From Edolisoma coerulescens (taxonomy: Eukaryota; Chordata; Aves; Passeriformes; Campephagidae), in assembly GCA_013397115.1 (NCBI GenBank), contig VWZW01001240.1, forward strand, positions 382,722 through 446,721: 64,000 nt of DNA, written 5' to 3'. The position numbers and the translations under genes are program-made. Positions 36,757 through 51,700 of the stretch are shown in pieces. The notes below the pieces were generated by a model. The model worked only from the letters and a program-made list of their open reading frames with translations, searched no databases and had not been told where the DNA came from. Position 1 is the stretch's first letter. Each line of letters opens with the position of its first letter.

Positions 36757-39700
36757 CCTGATCCAGAATTCAATGCCAAACTTCTTTTGGCTTCAAGAAA
36801 GTTGGAATCTGAAGGCTGGAAATTAACAGAATATTTACATAAGGCTGGCCTTCAGTTTTCCATCAAAAATGCACCATGAGGGAATTAGGAAGCTGATGAA
36901 AAGATGAATCGTGAAGTGCAAAACTTAGGTACCACCCTGGCCGTGGTAAAAATAATTTAAATCTATGCATGAATATACATGGGAATATACATTGGGCTTA
37001 TCTCCAAGACAGGAGTGCAACAGTAATTGCAACTTATTTATGTAAATGCTGTTATTCATTGGACAGTGGTGCATTTTATCATAAGCAAATCTTTCCTCTT
37101 CTAAGACAGTTTTAGCAAGAAAGGGATGTTGCTTCAGCTGTCAAAAAGCTATAGGAAGAACAATTTCAGGACACAATGGACTCCTTAAACACAATGCTTT
37201 TCTTTGCAGCTCAGTTTCTCCTGAGCTTAGGTTTATATTTTTCTTTCAAGAGCCTCTGCTTCCTTGAAGGCTTGTTCCACCTGAGGAGAGATGTCCCTGT
37301 CTTAGTGTCAGCTTTGATTCAGAAGGTAATACTGCATGGATCCAGGAATCTGTGGCCTTTCCCACCACCTGGCCATCTATCATTTCATTACAGTAAGGTT
37401 ACCAAATTGATGTGTCCTGGCTAATTCTTCCAAAGCAGCTGTAGAGCTGTCCAGTATCTCACCAGGCAATGGTGCACGCTGTCTCAATTGATAATACTCT
37501 TTGATAGCATTAGCAGATGGCAGAACATGCCCTACCTGTGAAATCTGACCCGCAGGGATCTTCTAACAGTGCCTGTTTTCTCAGGGAATTTCTTGAGACA
37601 TCCTCTTACCTTTCTGGTCCAGCATGCAACTGTGTTTAATTTTTCATAGAAATAAAGGAAGGTATCCCACTGCTGGAATCTGGCCTTGTAACTGCTAGTG
37701 ACTAGGTAAGAAATGAAGATTTGCTGTTAATATTAATTATTACCATTTCCTCAAATGAGGCTGTAATGAAATTTGATATATAATTTTTTTAAGTACCGGC
37801 ACAGGAGGTATTTTAGATTTAACAACTGCGGTATCTTTGCTTCTTATATTTTTCATTAATCTTGATGTGCTTAATTAGCTGCTGTTCCTCAGTGGAAATG
37901 TTTGACTAGAGTAGAATGAGACTAATGAAATCTCTCGGGTTGCTATTGCTGAAAAGGACTAAGTGGTAGAAGGATACCAAGCCTGGCTAAATACAGTTTT
38001 TGTTCACAGGTTAGCCCTATGTGGCAATGTTTGCATATTTAAAAAGTAAAATAAAACTACTTGAAGACAAAAGCACAGAGTAACATGCTTTCATCATTTT
38101 CTGGTGTCCGATTCCACAGGAAGTGGTTCTTTAATTGTGACCTCTAGTTTGTAGGTATAGGGAACCTATGTGCAGACTGAAAGTCTGTGCATAAAAAGAG
38201 CTAATGGGACAAGTTAATTTCTGTTTTGAAAGCCCAGTACTGAGCTTTGCAAATACCAGCATACCAAGACCAAGAAGTGTAAATCCCAACCCTAGGATAA
38301 GCAAAATAGGCTACAGTTTTGAAATTAGAAACAAAAAAGATAGAATTATGTTCGAGACATAACTCCATAACTGGGTAAAGTCTGAACTCTGAGGAAAAAA
38401 ACCCCTCTATTCCTAGCAGTGAGATCACCCACATTTGCAGTGGAATTTGGACTAGGTCCTATGTTTCCGTACTTTTGCCTGAGAACAGTATTTAAAATTT
38501 TTAATTTTCTTGTTCAGATGTCTGCATCCATGGCTTTCTTCATGTTTAGCCAGAGTATGGCAGTTATCATGGTGAAAGGTCTTACACTGACTATTGGCTT
38601 ATTTGAGACCAGATTCAATCTCTCTGTTTATTGTTTGGAAGCAAGAAGTAGCATTTATCTTCTCCCCAGCATTTGGCATTAGTGGTCACTATTGCAGAAC
38701 TCCTTCCATGCTGTGATAACAGTATAACAGACAGTATCATCTCTGTCTTCAGAAGAATGGGAAATAATGAGCCCGATTCGCTTCTGTTCCGGTTCCATTG
38801 AAGTTGGAGAAATTATATCAGCAGGAAGTTTGGCCTCCTGCATGTTAATTGAGCTCTTTTCAGTTCAGTGCTTTGTCTTAGTTTAATTTTTAAATTATAG
38901 CCATAAATTGTGCCTAACAATGCTATATCGAGACCTGCACTACTGCCAAGCGCAGCCCTTCAGATCCAGTTCTTGCTGCAGCAGTGAGGTGCCCTTGGAC
39001 TGGTTTTTAAATAAAATGCACAATTTTCAACTAGCAGTTACCTGCTACCTCTGTGTGCCACGTTACAGTGCCTGTTGAGACCTGTACCTCTTAAATTAGG
39101 AGTAATGCGGCAGAAGAACGGGGAGCGTATGTCTGCCTAAGGAGGCCCAGGACCTGTCACAGTGTGAAGACTACACGTCCTCGGGCAGGTGTCTTCAGGT
39201 GAGATTCATTGCCACAAGGGACCTGGTAAACAGATGAGAAGAGGTTTGGTTTGGATTGGTTTCTCCAGAGATGGCTGCCAGCCTGGGCTGATCTGTCTAT
39301 CTTAGTCTGTTTTCCTTTCCTCTCATGCAAGAAGAACAGCTGGGAAGGAAAAAGGGAGATGGCATTGCTAGAGGCTCCCAGGTACGGAGCAGCTGCTGTG
39401 AGATGTTGGCAGTAATGGGGGAAAAGTGGCTCGCTGCATTAGATGTGAATGTTGGTGCCTAATGTTCAACCCAATGTTTATTAAATACTCCACAGTTCCT
39501 GGACGAATAAGCTTCATTTCTTTTGTGCATGTGTGTTTGAGAAAGTGTCTGTTTATCTAATTTATCTGGTTTTATTTTTACTTAACTTTATCTAATCAAT
39601 CTTACATTACTGTATTCTCTGTCTGTAAGTGATCTCTCTTCTACTGGATTGCTCACTATTCAGCCTGAAAGCTGAAATATATGATATCACAGTAATTGTT

Positions 39701-40660
39701 TTTTAGGTTTGTATTAATTCATGAGCATTGCCTACAAAGCAGATTTTGGATGGTCTTCAGGGGTAAACACATTAAAGCCAGGTACTTGTAAACTCTTTTA
39801 CAACATATTAGTGTAATAACATCCTGTAAAATAAGCATCTTCATAATCTAAGAACATCTGATGTTGGTCGATTAACTGCCTTCCTCTTTGGCTCAGACTG
39901 CCAGTGGTCTCCATATCCAGGCATCGTTTAGTGTTATAGCCAAGGAATTTCCTGCTGTTTTATAGAAGTGACCAAGTTTAAATAATGTACTAGGGGTTTA
40001 GATTCTTTTCGTTTAAAAATACATTATGCCCCATGTAAATTGGAAATCACCTTGAGAAATGTTCCTGTATGCAAAAACCTAATAGAATTACATCTTGAAA
40101 CCCTTAATCTTGTCATTAGCAATTGTTATTTCCTCTTACACCAAGTAATTAGTAGTACATGAGAAAAATATCATTCTTCATTTATTTGTGGAAGTATCAA
40201 GGGTTACATTTGGAAATGGTATTATGGTACACATCTGTGTCTATTCAAATTAGGAAGGTTTTAATGATACCTCAAGAATTAGAAAAGCAATTGCTTAACT
40301 AAACTTTGGGAATTCCTACAAATGAAGGCATTATGTTTATACAAGGTTTGTTTAATCTGTGAATTTTAGCATAATTAGTTACATTATGCAGGAAAAATTA
40401 GATATCCTTGTTTCCAACTCTTTGTTGGTATGCTGTCATCAAGCTACAAAGAGCTCTAACTAACTGCTCTTCATTGAATATTGTAATTACTGTTTTGTAG
40501 GTAATGTCCTGCTCTGGCAATGTGTGAAATTACTGTCCTGAGACATTCTGAAAGCTTAAAAGGTGCATTTGTAAAAAGTCCAGACCAAGTATTCATTTAA
40601 ACTAGAGAGCTTTTAAGACTTCACTTTCCTATTCTGTAGTTTTAATTACTGATACCTAAA
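36757..40660. other. Unique non-coding sequence
   Basis: No gene or repeat recognised. The stretch at 39.5-40.5 kb is AT-rich with complex, non-repetitive texture. Confidence 0.55.
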
Positions 40661-40680
40661 CCACGTTACATATAACGTGG
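40661..40680. repeat. Perfect 20-nt palindrome CCACGTTA-CATA-TAACGTGG
   Basis: Eight-base arms flank a 4-base spacer. Each arm contains CACGTT/AACGTG, a core related to bZIP and bHLH binding half-sites. Binding is speculative. Confidence 0.95.
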
Positions 40681-43600
40681 AGCAATCTGACACTTCCTAA
40701 CTGCTTTTTTTTGTGTCTTGGTGCAAGCTTACCTTGTTGGCTTTATTATATGGAAATACAATCATTACCTTTGAAGAGATGTTAGTTTCCCATATGGCTC
40801 ATTTCCCTGTACCTGGCAATTGGTATTACATTCTAAGGATATCATTACATTTGTTAAGAAGAGTGAAGGTTTCAGAAGGTCTTACTGTCTTCTTCAGTGG
40901 TGGTTCTTCCCTACATTTGCCAGCCATGCTAAAAGAGAAGACCATCACAGTTCATGAAACCTCCTATTGTAGTTCATCTGTGTGCCAGAACTAGGGTTCA
41001 GAAGAAGCTAAGGCAAAAATTCATGTTTCCAAAGCTGTAAGTTGTGGGATGTTAGGACATCAACCATCAAAATAAACTCATTCAAAACTGTCAAAAAGTC
41101 AACATTTCCACCCAGTGTGAGGTGAGCCCATGGGAGTCTCCTGGGTTTTAAATCTGCTGCTGCAATAGGGTGCTAGTCCAGGAATTTGGCAATGAAATAA
41201 AAATGGTATACATATGTGGATCCATGTTTTGGCTTTTTAAACTGTCTTCCATCTCAAAGACAGCTGGGAGATGTTAGGAGGGTTTTGGTTTTGGTTTTTT
41301 TTGACACCAGTGTACATCTTTTGGAAAAATGTTCGATCTCTACTTTAAAGAGCACAAAACTGTCTTGAGAATTTGTGATGAGAGTCCAGGAAATGTGTTT
41401 GCTGGGCAGAGAGCTGACCTGCTGAAATGGCTGCTCACAAGTGGCTGGTGCTTTTCAAGTACGTTGACATCAGTGAATGTCTGGGTTCTTGGCAATGTAG
41501 ACTCTTTGCCTTTAAGTAAATACATTTGAGAATAGATTAGTTTGCAAGCACTTGAATTGATTTAATATGTGTTTACTCTTCAGATATTCACTGTGGCTGT
41601 TTACCTCTGCAATATAAATATTTAAAATTGCATTTGAACCTCACATTAACATTTATGTTCGTGGCATTATAGTTTCCTTTTGTGAATGAGATTTACCTAT
41701 CAGTCTTAAAGCTGTAATAAGAATGAGTCTATTTTTGTAATTTTCAGCTTCTCACGATAATCTGCCATAGGGTTGAATTAATTTTGTGGTATGTTTACTG
41801 CTCATTCATCATCAGAGTCACAGCAATGAAGCAGTCATCAAGGGAGAAAAGCATTGTTATTTTGTGAGCAGTGCCAGGATGACAAGCCTTGCAGTGGAAA
41901 TCCACCTAGAGCACAGTGCAGCCACCCATTCCTAGGCAGTGAACATGTATCAGGGAACTGAATGAAGGGTCTCCAGGGCCAAAATCATGACAGCTGAACA
42001 AGAAACTGGTTACAGGCATTTATTTCATTCTGGAGCTTGTCACTAGAAGGGAAAGGACTCAGGTTATGGCCGTAGTTTTCAGTCTCTAGTAACTCATTGG
42101 CCAGGAGCAGAGTGCAGAATTTCTCTGTTTCACCCATGGCTGCCCAAGTAGTGGTTTTGTTGTGGCTCTTATGTGTACCAGGTTTGTGTCAGTAACTTAG
42201 GAGTGAAGGGGGTTCCTTTGCTGTCTCTGTGTTTGCTGATGGCTGAAAATAGTGCCACTACCTAAACTAGTAAAACGTCTTCTTTCCAAGAAGGGATTAT
42301 CCCCCAGTTGCCATTTTTTCAATTTTGCATTATGTTCAGGAGTCCATCTGACAGGAGCTGGGGCACTGCAGAGTTTAGTATTTTCCCAGGTTCTCTCTTA
42401 CTGAAGAAATCTGAAATTCCCTTCTGTCCAAACTAGATTTTTCTTTCTCCATTCTCTAAGGACTGATATGAATTAATATTTGGTTGGACTTTGGAGTTTA
42501 TGGTAAAACGCTTAAGTATAAATCTTAATTTCTGTACTTTGCGGAGAGTTTTTGCAGATGTTTCAGAACTTTTCCACTGCATAGGCAGTTAATAGCATCA
42601 TTATGAAAATTTTAGATTTTGGAGTTCATGTAGTGCTAAATTCTATCAAGTGAGCAGCATGGTTATGTAATGGTATGTGTTTCATTAGCAGGAGCTCTGT
42701 GCTTACAGAAATATTGTGCCAAAAGTCAGATACCAAGGTATGCAGTCAAGGCCGTTCCGGTTTTGTAAAGGATAAAGACTTTCATCTTTCTCCCTAATTT
42801 CCCATTTAATAATAGAAAATTATGTAATGGATGACTGCAAATACATTTTTCCCTCCCCTAAGAGTAAGAATGTAATTATGTAGCTGAAAAAGTCTGAACA
42901 TCTAAAGAAGCGGATTCCACCTAGAACACATTACGTGGCAGGCAATGTCCTGGTGTGGCTGGAAATCATTGCAGGATGTGGTCAGCTTCCAAATATTCCT
43001 TATTTGGGTTTGTACACGTTGATACACAAAATAAATCATATTCTACATTTTGTCCAGCACAGAGCACACTTCTGGTATCTTGTAAAGAATAGCAATCAGC
43101 GATGGCAGAGATTTCTGTGCTAAGTACTTTTTGTGTTGAGCTTTGTGTATCGCTTGTGTGATACAATCTAAATATGCTGTTGTGCCTCTTTGCAACATGG
43201 ATCAAACACTGTATCTTGAGTAAGGACAGATAATTGGTGCTTCTTCTTGAGAGATAGAAGATGGTTTAAGGCTGGACTTTCGGCATCAGAGAGATAACTT
43301 ATATAACCAGGTTTTATTTTGTATCGCTCTTTTTCTAAAAGGCTATGGAAATGATACACCTTGATCAAAACGCTGATTGCCCAGAGATCTTTTAGGTAGG
43401 AGATAAACCCTCATTTTTCTGTATGTTTCTTATTTCATAAAAGACATAAGATATTCAGAACAGTAAAGAAAGATGCATTTACAAAAAGAGATACTGTTTG
43501 GACCAAATAATATGATCTTGTTTGATGTTTGTTTTGGAGTGTGAGATGAAACTTTTGGATGTGTCTGCCTATTCCAGCAATGACTGGAGGACAGAACTGT

Positions 43601-45270
43601 CATTATTCCCCTTGCTGCTGCTTCTGCAGGAAGGGGCTGCCTGCATGAGGAGGAACTTGTCAGTGTAGGTGGAGTTGGTAGGATCGGGCTGTGTGGCTGC
43701 CAGAAGTCTGGGCATTGGCCTGCCTATAATGTGCAGATGTCTCAGGTGACCCTCCGTTGACAGTACTAAGAAAGGGGTCTAGAGCTGGCCCATTAATTCT
43801 GTGCCTATGAATCTTAACAACTGACATAAAGACATTACTCTGGAAAGCATCTACACCCAGGTGACAATCAAGTCCAGGATGAGAACAATGACATGATTAT
43901 AGTTAAGCATGTTCTTGTGATATTACTGTGAAGAAAGCCAGAGCTGAATGCTGCTGCTCTGCTTTCCTGGGTTTGAACTAAAGGGCATAAACAGCAGATG
44001 AAGAGTCAGCCACATTCCACTTCTGGGTTTTTAGTGGGTCATTAAATCCTACTTTTCCATGCTGTCCTGCTTTATACATACAATTGTACTGGTAGGATGG
44101 TAAGGAAAGAGAAGACAAAGATGTAAAGAGAATTGCTACCTCCTGTAACTGGTTTGCCTCCTAGCTCAGCATGATGCTTCAGTGTAGCTTGTTTGATATT
44201 TTGGTGATATTTGGAGAATGATGGGGAAAGTTTTGCAGCCACAGAACTGGCCAGGAGCACTCTTGTCCTCCATAGATAAGGAATAAGCCTGGTCAGATCA
44301 AAATCAATTGCAGTAGATAGAAGTGCAACAAATATTACTATATCCATAACATTTGCAGTAATGGGTGTTGTGCCTCACAAATTTTGAATTATTTTTTGTC
44401 CTCAATTTCTTGAAAAACTAAAGAAAAGTCAGTAAGAAATGCCAATGTCTTGCAGTGAATAAGCGCTGAATGGTAATTCTCTACTGAGAGTATTCATTAA
44501 AGGTTTCTGTAAGCCAAGTAATTTGTCAAACAATTTTTTTTTATTTTATTGTTTTACTCCCCAGATATATAACATTTTGACTGTCTCCAAAACATGTTCA
44601 GATGAAGTTCCTATGTCTGGACTTAACCGTATTTACATTTGTTGCTCATCTGTCTTGCAGCAAAATGCACGTAAAAGTTAATTTTAGAATAATACTAAAA
44701 TATTCATGGAGTTGCTGTAGGAATTTTGAATAATACAAACTATGCACACTTTAGTTGCAGAATAGAAATATAGAAACTTCATGCAGAATATAAAAGTAAC
44801 TTTGAATATTGATTTTAGCTACTAAGACCTGTAATGTAATAATATGGCAGGCTGTTGTGAAAATGAATATAAAATCTGGCCCAATTATTCAGATATACAG
44901 CACTGAAGAATCTGGTTAAAGGGCTAAGAAAAAATGGTAAAATTTATCTTGGACTGTACCAATATAACATTAAAGAAGTTATCTGTGTCAAATGGAGAAA
45001 GGCACTGACAAGTAAAATATTTTCATGGCAGTGTGTATTGGAAAACAATGCCAAATTAGATTGTGTTCTGACTTCACTGGTAATACATTTTATACTTTCT
45101 AGACCTTTGATTCCCCGCTGATACAGCATGTTCAGTGAGATGCTCTTAGTACTGACCTTGCAACAAATACAAATCCACTAAAATTCACATTTTATGCAAT
45201 ACAAGCATGTGTTTATTGCTATTAATTCTTAAAACAGTGTATAGAGAATATAAAAAAGATTATTCTGGGT
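40681..45270. other. Unique non-coding sequence
   Basis: No gene or repeat recognised. Confidence 0.55.
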
Positions 45271-45274
45271 GAAA

Positions 45275-45400
45275 TGAGAGAAATCACACAGACAAGGCTG
45301 GAGAGGTTGTTACTTTATATCACAAGATTTATTGTACAGTTCTCAACACAGTATATGTTAAACAAAATTAGTATTAGTGAATCAGTGGTGGCAGGCAAAT
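45275..45400 (-). mobile_element. Possible LTR R-U5 remnant
   Basis: On the minus strand, AATAAA (in 45327-45336) is preceded about 20 bases upstream by a TATA-like ACATATACT and followed by a GT/CT-rich stretch (ctctccagccttgtctgtgt), as in LTR R-U5 regions. No ends or target duplication were found. It may equally be chance. Confidence 0.25.
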
Positions 45401-48400
45401 GTGGCATAATTATGAACTGCAAAAGGTAGCACAGTCCTTTGTTACTTACGCATTTAAGTCATTAATAATAAAAGTCATACACTGAGATGTGGGTGCTGAA
45501 AGTACTTTAGGAAATTATAGAATATAATTACATCTTCTCTCCTTTTGGGTACTTTTTTTCCTGCCTGATTTGAATGTTCTATTAGTTTTAGCTCTTTAGA
45601 CCCTAAGTATTCATAGTGCTTTGATCCGTAGCCAGTTCTTGTAAACTACAGTGGTCTAGATGCTCCATTCGTGACAACTAGAGCAACTTCATGGATTTTC
45701 AGCATCTTTCCTATCCTACAGGACTGTCTTGCTTTGTATCTGCTGAGTAGCTGCCAGAAGACTTGCCATTGAGCTGGAGCTGGAAAAAATATTGAACTTT
45801 GTGAGTTTTGTCATTTCTATGGAGTCTGTGGTAGAAGAGACGGTATGGGAAATGTTAATACTCCGGGGAAGACACCACAGGGCAAGGGTTTGTCATTTTG
45901 CATTTTCATTCCTGAGCTGGAGAAAGCAGAAGGTGACCCAGAGGGCTGCCTGGGGGAAGGTGTCCCTTGATGTAAGTCGACATGACAGACTGGGGTTACT
46001 CAGGCATGCTCTGTTTCCTGCCCTGTGATTTTTTGTTGGATTGTGTCCTTGCAGGGCAGGTAACAGCCTTCCATGGTGGCAAGGCACCTCTGCTTTTCTT
46101 AGCCAGGTGACCATCCAACACGAGAGAGGTTTTGAACTGCAGAGTGGGGAAGGGACTCTCACCTGTGTGTGAGAAGAAAGTGTGGTGCAGAGAGGAGACT
46201 GAGTGAGTGGTGAATGTGCAAACATGGTGACTGCCAGCTGTGGGAGGGGGTGACCTGTGAGAGCAATGCTACTGTGCCCTCGGTGCATTATTGAGGAGGC
46301 AGAACTGATAAACAAACATCCTGTTACTGTATGTGACAGCTGAACCTAGATGTAGAAAGGGAGCGAGGAGATGAATATAACCCCCACATCGTGCTAAACA
46401 GTATCAAAACATATTATTAGGGCCGAAAGTACTTGGATGAGATAGAGATTACATAAAATAATGACACCCAATAGGTGTGTTTGTTGCTGAGTTGATGTGT
46501 GACCCTGCAGGGAATTGAATTCCAAAGGGCCAGGTCAGCATCAGCAACATGTGAAGAGGGGGAAGTTGCTGATCTGCTTGAACAAATGCTCTGTTTGGGG
46601 TTCACTGGAGGTTCAGAATGACTCCTGACTGAAGGGCAATGTCCTCACCCTAGTGAAGCCAGTGGCAAAACTCCCATTTTTTTAGATATCTCTCTACATA
46701 TCTAAACAACCAGAAAAAAGAACTTCAGGATTCAGTTCTCTGCTGCAGCCACAAATTATTTTGTGAAGATCATCTGGCAGTGATATTTTCTTCCTCCACC
46801 TGACATGCCCTCAGAGTCTACAGCCTGCTAGATGGAAGCTGCTTCAGGTGCTGTGCAAAGTTCAGCCAGTTTTGGGCTGGTGATGTGGAGCATAAGAACA
46901 AAAGATGTCTTATTTTTGTCTGAGTATTCCTGGCACATCCCTTTCATCCTGCTCATGCACTGTTGTACAACTGAAATGTGGCCTTAAGAGGAATGCAGTG
47001 AGGGACAGTTGCCATATGAGAAAAACAGTAACATGAAGACCCACATGCTTTTAATTTTATTTTAATATATTTGAGTTTTCAATGAAGAATTGTTCACAGC
47101 AATGACTTAAGACTGAAGTCCATATAGCTCTTCTCCTTGGCTCCATCAACTTTTCAGTCTGAACAGCTTTGTCCAGTTTGCAAAGCAATTGTCTTTTCTT
47201 CTGAGGTCTGCTTTAAGTAAGGTTTATTTTGTACCAATTTAATATTTCCTTACTGATTAGTTGACACAGTTTTATTAACTTATATTGAATGGGTTTTAAA
47301 TGCAGATTGAACGGTTTAGCAAAATTACCAAACAACCAAATTACATCAGAATTAGGCTAGATAAATGAGAACAGTAAATGGATGGGAAGCTCATCATCTG
47401 TGAAATAATAAATTAACAGAGCATCAAAACCCATTTTGATTGTTGTATAACAATTAGATAATGATAGTTTATTGTTCAGGTAAAACCATTAGCTCATTAC
47501 AAAGTGCTTCTGTATGTTCTCCAATATAGTATGTGAATTGCTAGCATGGGGAGCTGAGGACAGCACTTGAATCTGTCAGGATACAAACATGTGATAAAAA
47601 ATTAATCTGTGCACAGAGAGATTATTTACTGTTTCCTGCCATCGGTTTTGAAACAGGTTAATATTCCAGGAGCTCCCAACTAGAACAGTGCCAAGAGTCT
47701 TCAAATCTTTAAAATGACCTTGGGAACTGGTACAAAATCCTACATGTCTAGGCCTTGGTCCTGCTTTCATGTCTCTTTTTATTTGGATTAATGTCCAAAT
47801 ACAGAGGTCGCTTGAAACTACAGGTCCCTTGTGACTGTGAGGATTTGAACTAGTATATCCCGTCACAGGGCATAATTAGACATGAAAGGCTAATTTAACC
47901 ATGTGGAGGTTAGTCTAGGTTAACCAATGTGGTTTAGGGAATACTCAGTATAATGGGTGGATTCTAATGTCAAATAACATCTTTCAGATAACCTTAAGAC
48001 TGAAAAGTAATATTAAGTTTAACTGGTAGGTAGTTTTAAGGAAGACCACTGTAACAGTAGTGAGAAATATAAACTGTGTGATGTGGTCCCTCTGTGCAGA
48101 GAGATAAAGCAACACAGGTATTGATAGAGCCTGCAGACAAATGGAGGCAGTGGTGCAACAATTTTCATTTGAAAATTAGATATTGGATATATACAAAAAG
48201 GCCTCAATCTGCACTGAAGCAAGGGTCTCTTACCATCTAGCCAGAGATAAGAGAATAGAATGCTTTGAAGTACTATTAAAATGAATAAATAAAAAAATCC
48301 TGAAGCCCCAGCATAGCTGGAAGTTACTTTTACTGATTGGGATGCCCGTTGGATGGACTGCATAGGCTGAGGATTGGCAGTTACGTCCTGTTACAGTGAT

Positions 48401-48403
48401 GGG
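45401..48403. other. Unique non-coding sequence
   Basis: No gene or repeat recognised. The 140-codon minus frame at 45893-46315 overlaps plus-strand frames and shows no motif. Confidence 0.55.
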
Positions 48404-48470
48404 ACATACAGTGTATGTATGTGTATATGTATATATGTGTGAGAGCGTATATATATATAAATGTATATGC
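48404..48470 (+). repeat. Degenerate (TG/TA)n low-complexity tract
   Basis: Interrupted mixture of TATG, TGTA and TA repeats over about 67 bases, broken once by gagagcg. This is an impure microsatellite. Confidence 0.9.
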
Positions 48471-51400
48471 AGATTTTTTCAATATTATGCTAGAAGGACG
48501 GATCTTTAGAACTCTGGAATTACTCTGGAAAGCCAAAGTGTCCAAGAGTTTTGAAAGCACTTGATCTGAGAACTTGTTGATGCCTAATACCTGAATCACC
48601 AGACTGGAAAAAAGAGTCCTCGCAGTAAGCTTTGGAGTTCAGAAAACTGGGGCAGTACTGATCTATTTTCAGACATAACAGGAGATACAGCAAGGACTGC
48701 TATAAGGAAGCATTATGATGAGATTAATATTTTGCCACATTTTACTTCAGTTTAAAATACAGTATAATAAAAGCTGCTCCCTGTGAAAGAAGAATGCAAA
48801 TGAGTTTGGAGTGCATTAGCACACTGCTTTGCATACTAGGGGGCTATGTTATTTATATGGATTGAATTCACTCAAAGAATTTTTTAAATGTACCTAGGGA
48901 TTGAACTACAGCACAGCCCAATTAAATTGATACCTGGGAGGGCAGTAACCCTGTTGGAAGATTACGTTACCCTTCACTAAACCTCAAAGACCAAAACAAA
49001 GAAACCCTTCCAGGGATATGCTGGTCATAGGGATAAAGTGCTTAAGCAAGGCATCCAATGTGCAAGCTTGAGATTAGCAGGTCTTTATCTTTTTCTGAAA
49101 TTATTTCATAAAGGGAATCCCAGCCCAGAGCAAGAGTTGGAAGTTCTGTGTGCCACCCTGGGAGCAGGATCGTCATTAGCTGTGGTCCTTATCTGTGCTC
49201 TGTTGGTGCTGGCCAAGTTCGGAGGTCAGCCTTTCCCTTGGAATTTAAAGATTCCATTTTAATTAGGTTTAATCTTTTGCTACTGTAGATCCAGCTGTAT
49301 AAATTATTTAAAAGGCAGAAAGGTTTTTTCTCAGTAATTAATGACAGGTTTGTTAGCTACCGTAACAGCCTGAGGCTTCACTTTCCTTGCGTAGTTCTGT
49401 AACCGTCTCATGATTACCGAATATAACAACCAGCCTCTATGGCATTATAAAATTATAATCGATGGTTTGTACCAGCAGCACTTGAAGGGGTGATACAGCA
49501 GTAGTGCTGGATGTATTTACTGTCACAGAGAAAATAGCCTGGGGAGGAGAGAGCAGCTGCCTATCGAGATTTCACTGCTCAGGAAATGTTGAGAGTTACT
49601 AGGATCATCGAGGCTAACCAATTTTATGTCCAGTATTAGTCAGTGTTTCACCACACCTGAGAGATCACAGAGATAGTTTGAGCAGACAGAACACCCAGGT
49701 GGTAGTGGTAATAATAAAGAGTCCTACACAAAAGCCTTTCACCTTCTTTCTTCCATTGTCTACATGGTAAGGGAATACTGTTCCATTAAGTGTCCTGTGG
49801 ATGTTCCTGTGGACGACTTGCTGTCCTCCTAAATCATCATAATACCAGAGGTCAGATCCTTAACTGAAGCCTTCTCCTCCATCAGGTGTTAGAGAGTCTT
49901 TCTTGTGGGGTCTAATCGAAGGATCTCAGGTTTCTAAAATGTTAGAGAAATGCAGTTCACCTGTCAAAGCTCAGCAGTGAAAGTTATACTGCGGTAGCCT
50001 ATGTATTTTTGAACATTGTACCAGGTATTTGATGTCTTTACACCTTGGTCTTAGTTAGCTTTTTGATTGCAGCTAAACTGGAGCCTGTTCCCTAGAGCTT
50101 GAAACCTCTTCCTTCCACACTCGCTGGCAATACTCGAATGATGCCCAGACTTCCAGGATGTGGAATGGATGTGTCCAAGCATACCATGGTAGAAGCAGCA
50201 GAAGGGCAATTTGTGGCTATGTACTCTTGAGGTTTTTTTTGTAACCCTTTGCACTGAAAGGCTAAAGACTAAGATTACCTCAGTGCTTTCTGGGAATCCT
50301 AAGGCAGGGTAGGAGCTGTCATCTGTGGAGATCAAAGACAGAATATCAAGAAAGGAACAGAAGGGGAATGGGGCTGGCATCTCTCAAAGTTAATATAAAA
50401 AGCTCAGCCTCATGTGACATCAGTGAATTGTGTGTGGGGTTTTTTTTTTAGTGTTGCTCCTCATCCCATGTTGCACAGGAAATATTGGGAGGAAGCTGGG
50501 TAGGGCTTTGCCAAGATACTGCATTGTGTGGTGATGGAATCACCCTTTGTGCTGGTCTTGTGAAGCCCTAGGTGATGAATTTACATTTGAAAGGAAAAAA
50601 AGAAGAAAAAAATCTGCCAAGACATCTTCTATAAATAGATCATTTAGGCCTGACTTTTTTTCATCTTCTTCCTGGCAGTAGAGAGGTATCTGATCTTATG
50701 TATGTTTGTAGATGTTTCATAAACATGAAAATCAAGAAAAAGTTAAAAGTGAAACCCAGTGCTAATACTGTGATTCTGCAGTGTGCCATGAACATGTTTT
50801 AAGTGTCTTTGCCTAGTTGTAAAATTTGGGTTTAGGGGTCTGGTTGTGGAGACTACCAAAGCTGTCGTGTAGTTTTCTGCTCTGTGTGGAGATCTACATT
50901 GCAAAGACATTGGAGAGTTAAAAATGTATGGAGTCCATGAAATGCTGTGATCTGTTCGTTACAATGGCAGAAGTTACTGTTTTGGCAGCCTGCTCTGTGA
51001 CCCCTGAGGCACCGAGGAACTGGTGTATCTGCACATTGCTTCATGCCATTAAGTGAATTAGAGAGAAGATTTGAAAAGGTAAAAATCCTGAGCCTCAGGA
51101 GGCTTTACCATCTGCATTTTCCTCCTGCCCCTGCTGTGAGCTGGCATGCAGGTACATAGCCACGGCCAGTGGCCTGACCTTCCTTTGCTCACGGGTGCTG
51201 GAAATGAATGTGAATGACTCAGTGTCTGTCTGAGAGAACAAATCCCACTCCCACGGTTTCAGCTGGAAGTTATGCTTTTAAAAACTTGATGGCCCTTAAA
51301 GAGCAACTCCATTCACATTTAAATTTTGCCACCCCATGCATCTTACTTTCAGGATGATTCAGGCTGCATCAGGAGTAAATGAGGGGTGCGTGAGAACAAG

Positions 51401-51700
51401 CCATAAGAATTATGCTATCCTGATCTTTTGCTCCTGACAACCTTGCTGATGTGCAGTGAAATATAAAGGCTTTGGAGCATAATTCACTGTTAGACGTTAA
51501 AGAGAAAAAGTTCAGCTATTCATAAATTAATATTAAATCTGTTTTCTGCAGCCAGTGTAAAGCTGGTGATGACTCACTTGCCTGTACCTAGTAAAGAGCA
51601 ATGCTCTCTAAAGAATCACATCCCATCGTTTCTGCTGACAGCTATTAAGAAAAATATTTAAAATACCTCTTAAAATTGTATATGTAATTCTTGGTGAAGT
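48471..51700. other. Unique non-coding sequence
   Basis: No gene or repeat recognised. A run of 9 T lies near 50440. Confidence 0.55.

Noticed and set aside
45893..46315. Minus-strand 140-codon frame
   Set aside because: Composition is low-information (Ser/Pro/Leu-rich), no domain is visible, and it overlaps a plus-strand frame.
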